Origin: a virus
Reading direction: 5' to 3' (one strand)
Virus record (IMG/VR): IMGVR_UViG_3300005264_000033
Span: 1 to 32,027 of that record
DNA length: 32,027 bases
Made by a program: the position numbers and the translations under genes. Shown one piece after another: positions 30,053-32,027 of this stretch; the first letter of the stretch is position 1; each line of letters opens with the position of its first letter. The notes below the pieces were generated by a model. The model saw nothing but the letters and a program-made list of their open reading frames with translations. It searched no databases and had not been told where the DNA came from.

Positions 30053-30847
30053 TTATTTTATAGTTAAATTTTCTGAAAGATATATTTCTATTTTTTGTGG
30101 ACGTGTACAAAATTCAATTGTTAGGTACTTATATTTATTTTTTTTATGGTAATCTGAGCTATACATATTTATTGCAGCCTTAGCAATATCAGCTGGTGTG
30201 TATCCATTTTTTATCGCTCGTTTAAAGTTTGTCAAACCTGTCCTGTTTATCCGAAAATTGCGCTTAAATTTAGTATTTAGCCAATTAACGAATAATAAAA
30301 AGTCTTTAATATGTTTATCTTTAAGTAATATTCTTGCCTCTTTTCTATCTAAATAAGAATATTCTTTAATAAATTCGTCAAGTTCATTTTTCTGAACTTG
30401 ACTTATATTATTATTTATTATTATATCTTTATAATTATAATTATTATTATTGTGTAAAGTTTCTTTACTACCCCCTTTAAATTTCTTTACTACCCCCTGT
30501 AAAGTTTCTTTACTACCCTCGTTAAGTTTTTTTACCACCTCCGTCTCGGCATTTTCGCTTAAAAGTTCTTCTATTTTATCTAAATTAGCATAATAACTAT
30601 TAGATGTATTAATAGCTGTACTTATTTCTTTTATTATTAATCCTTTGTCTATAAGGTTATTTATTTTCTTTATTAATGTTGGCTTAGAAACTAAAACCCT
30701 CTTACTAATATAAGATAATGAGCCATAAAATCGACTGTTTCCGTCCTGACTAAACCCATAAATTAGAGCAAAAATAAATAGTTCAGTAATATCTGTTATC
30801 CCTAACTCGTATTGCCATCCTTGTATCGTTATATATTCTTTTTTCAT
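30053..30847 (-). CDS. phage replication initiator with internal origin
   Basis: A 264-aa protein. The first ~80 residues are a winged-helix DNA-binding domain ('YISKRVLVSKPTLIKKINNLIDKGLIIKE', about 46-74). Residues 104-132 are a repetitive linker (VVKKLNE, GSKETLQ, GVVKKFKG, GSKETLH) encoded by the iterons, followed by an Asn/Tyr-rich stretch (133-148) and a C-terminal domain 'NTKFKRNFRINRTGLTNFKRAIKNGYTPADIAKAAI' of the kind found at the end of phage replication proteins. It should bind the iterons and load DnaB. It is preceded by a structured leader at 30858-30899. Confidence 0.8.
   Translation of the reverse strand: MKKEYITIQGWQYELGITDITELFIFALIYGFSQDGNSRFYGSLSYISKRVLVSKPTLIKKINNLIDKGLIIKEISTAINTSNSYYANLDKIEELLSENAETEVVKKLNEGSKETLQGVVKKFKGGSKETLHNNNNYNYKDIIINNNISQVQKNELDEFIKEYSYLDRKEARILLKDKHIKDFLLFVNWLNTKFKRNFRINRTGLTNFKRAIKNGYTPADIAKAAINMYSSDYHKKNKYKYLTIEFCTRPQKIEIYLSENLTIK
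30377..30542 (-). other. putative replication origin (iterons, A/T block, palindrome)
   Basis: Four direct repeats of 22-23 bp lie at 30453-30475, 30476-30497, 30498-30520 and 30521-30542; the minus-strand core is GTAGTAAAGAAACTTTA. Beside them 30403-30451 is pure A/T except one C, and then comes a 10-bp-arm palindrome (GTCAAGTTCA 30377-30386 with TGAACTTGAC 30393-30402). This is the same order as in the lambda origin, inside the initiator gene. Confidence 0.7.
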
Positions 30848-30857
30848 TGCCTATAAT

Positions 30858-30899
30858 AAAAAAAGCCAGCACGGAGAATCCACCCAACCGCACTAGCTT
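30858..30899 (-). promoter_or_regulatory. structured leader with terminator-like hairpin before initiator gene
   Basis: A 12-bp stem with three G-U pairs joins 30888-30899 and 30863-30874 around a 13-base loop containing GGGTGG and ending near TCTCC. On the minus strand a run of seven T follows (30864-30858), then the ATG at 30847. It can serve as an attenuator and resembles the element before rha. Confidence 0.65.
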
Positions 30900-30965
30900 A
30901 CGTTAAAAAATATGTCTTGTTATTATTATTACCTCTAAGATATTTTTGTGGATTCTTTTCATAAT

Positions 30966-30973
30966 CAAAGATA
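30966..30973 (-). promoter_or_regulatory. -7 element for initiator leader
   Basis: The minus strand reads TATCTTTG, an exact TAnnTTTG match, about 118 bases before the initiator ATG and upstream of the leader hairpin. A -33 TTTG is not evident. The spacer 30848-31016 has no other gene. Confidence 0.5.
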
Positions 30974-31016
30974 ATAAAAAATTATTAAAAATTCTGCATT
31001 TCTATCAGTTTTTTTT

Positions 31017-31442
31017 CTAAGAAATCAATATATTTTTTTCTTTATCTTTTTTCTTGACTTTCTCTTTATCGAAATTTAGTCGGATATTTTTAATATATTG
31101 CTCTTTTGCATTTTTTTCTTTTTTTTGTTTCTCTTTTATTAATTTTTTAGAAATAAATAAAATATTGTTGTATGTGTTATAGACAACAGGGTCTTTAATT
31201 TCTAACCAATCCGGCATCATTCTCTTTACCCTAGATGCGGTTGCATGGTCTCTATCTACAACTGCACCTGCCTTTGTCGTTGTATAGTTACAATCTTGCA
31301 TTAATAGATACATTACAACATTTCTAACAGCAACTAATTCTTGTTTTTTATTTCTTCCCGAAAAATCTTTTAATTTCAAGCCGCTATACATTTCAGCAGC
31401 TTGAATAATTATCTGTTTTTTTCTTTCGTTGTTCATATTCAT
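31017..31442 (-). CDS. DnaA domain-IV-like DNA-binding protein
   Basis: ATG at 31442 (MNMNNERKKQ) is preferred to one at 31463 inside the SSB gene. The 141-aa product contains a stand-alone copy of the DnaA C-terminal DNA-binding domain: 'ELVAVRNVVMYLLMQDCNYT' followed by the signature 'VVDRDHATASRVKRMM' (compare DnaA GGRDHTTVLHA). There is no AAA+ domain. It ends in a Lys-rich tail. It may bind DnaA boxes to direct or block host initiation or act at the phage origin. It follows SSB by 5 bases. Confidence 0.8.
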   Translation of the reverse strand: MNMNNERKKQIIIQAAEMYSGLKLKDFSGRNKKQELVAVRNVVMYLLMQDCNYTTTKAGAVVDRDHATASRVKRMMPDWLEIKDPVVYNTYNNILFISKKLIKEKQKKEKNAKEQYIKNIRLNFDKEKVKKKDKEKNILIS

Positions 31443-31446
31443 TTTT

Positions 31447-31827
31447 TTAAAAAGGTAAATCATTCGTTTGTTCAGTCTCTACATCACGATTATCTTTATT
31501 ATCTACGTCTGTTCTTTTCTGCCCTAACATTTCAATATTATTAGCTATAATTTGCGTAAAATACTTAGTAATTCCGTCTTTTTCGTAATTTTCATATTTT
31601 ATTTTACCCTCAATGTATAGTTTATCCCCTTTTTTTACGTACTTTTCTGCGATTTCCGCTAATTTACCGAACATGATTATGCTGTGCCATTCCGTTACAG
31701 TTTTTCGCTCTCCTGACTTGTCTTTGTAGGTTTCGGAAGTAGCTAAACTTAATTTAACAATAGTTGTATCTTTTTTTAAAACTTCTGGGTCTTTCCCAAC
31801 ATTTCCTATTAAAATTGCTTTGTTCAT
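31447..31827 (-). CDS. ssb: single-stranded DNA-binding protein
   Basis: A 126-aa SSB: OB-fold start 'MNKAILIGNVGKDPEVLKKD', strand 'VTEWHSIIMFGKLAEIAEKY' (about residues 44-63), 'KKGDKLYIEGKIKYENYEKD', then a disordered acidic linker and the conserved tip 'TNDLPF' for partner binding. It protects single-stranded DNA and recruits recombination and replication proteins. It lies between the 154-aa gene and the DnaA-like gene, in the recombination operon. Confidence 0.95.
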   Translation of the reverse strand: MNKAILIGNVGKDPEVLKKDTTIVKLSLATSETYKDKSGERKTVTEWHSIIMFGKLAEIAEKYVKKGDKLYIEGKIKYENYEKDGITKYFTQIIANNIEMLGQKRTDVDNKDNRDVETEQTNDLPF

Positions 31828-31831
31828 TTTT

Positions 31832-32027
31832 TTATTTTTTTAAGGTTATTGAAATTATATCTGTATATTTCTTTGCAGGTGGAAAAATTATTTCTCCTGT
31901 TTCTTCATTTATGTAGTTATTTTTAAGCCCTTTTAAGAAGTCTTCACGTGCTTTTAATTGTTTTTTTGCAAGCTCGGCATTATTTTTAAGTTGCATCCAT
32001 TCGCTATCTTCGCAAGCCGTAAAATCA
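31832..32027 (-). CDS. early operon protein upstream of SSB, C-terminal part (cut by window edge)
   Basis: This is the C-terminal part of the 154-aa gene that starts at 337 on the other side of the join; the bases 31960-32027 repeat 1-68. The final residues 'IFPPAKKYTDIISITLKK' end at TAA 31832-31834, five bases before the SSB ATG. See the entry at 1-337 for the description. Confidence 0.85.
   Translation of the reverse strand, partial: DFTACEDSEWMQLKNNAELAKKQLKAREDFLKGLKNNYINEETGEIIFPPAKKYTDIISITLKK
31960..32027. repeat. terminal direct repeat, right copy
   Basis: Identical to bases 1-68. Closing the circle at this repeat restores an unbroken gene between the Rad52-like operon and SSB. Confidence 0.95.

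Noticed and set aside
1-32027. Integrase, tRNA, CRISPR array or plasmid partition genes
   Set aside because: No matching motif or repeat pattern was seen on either strand.

Overview
The window is a complete or near-complete genome of a small tailed phage (siphovirus-like) of a Bacteroidetes host, probably a flavobacterium-like one. Bases 1-68 are repeated exactly at 31960-32027, and one gene reads through the join, so the molecule is circular or circularly permuted with a unit of 31,959 bp. The Bacteroidetes assignment rests on three things seen here: high A/T content, almost no Shine-Dalgarno sequences, and several promoter-like sites of the Bacteroidetes type (TTTG or TTG near -33, TAnnTTTG at -7). 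No integrase, tRNA or CRISPR was seen, and no recognisable endolysin.

Nearly all genes are on the minus strand and run from high to low coordinates. Starting at 1455 and passing through the join: a 126-aa early protein, a Rad52-like annealing protein, two small proteins, SSB, a DnaA domain-IV-like protein, a replication initiator with an apparent origin inside it (four iterons, an A/T-only block and a palindrome), a small HTH regulator, DUF3310 and YopX-family proteins, a DnaB helicase, a NinB-like protein, NinG, a Rha-family regulator and three small proteins, ending at a terminator at 23943-23970. Next come a PLD-superfamily (HKD) protein overlapping the small terminase, and the large terminase.

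Between terminase and portal (19074-21451) lies an accessory island of eight small, mostly unknown genes. It is driven by two copies of a 110-bp promoter region. A terminator and a new promoter follow, then the virion operon: portal, S78 protease, HK97-type capsid, connectors, tail tube, a Dam-type methylase gene bracketed by two near-identical terminator hairpins, tape measure, tail tip, a META-domain lipoprotein, a tail protein with a triple ~120-aa repeat, and two membrane proteins at the end.

The only plus-strand genes are at about 1560-2918, a cargo segment divergent from the recombination operon. It contains an attC-like hairpin and two genes that look frameshifted.

The most interesting new signals are regulatory: a 14-bp interrupted palindrome ATGTT-N4-AACAT (and variants) at six intergenic sites upstream of different transcription units; two similar structured leaders with terminator-like hairpins just before the start codons of the initiator and rha; and the lambda-like origin whose iterons are translated in changing frames. 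The tetranucleotide GATC is almost absent (about five seen by eye) although the phage carries a Dam-family methylase.
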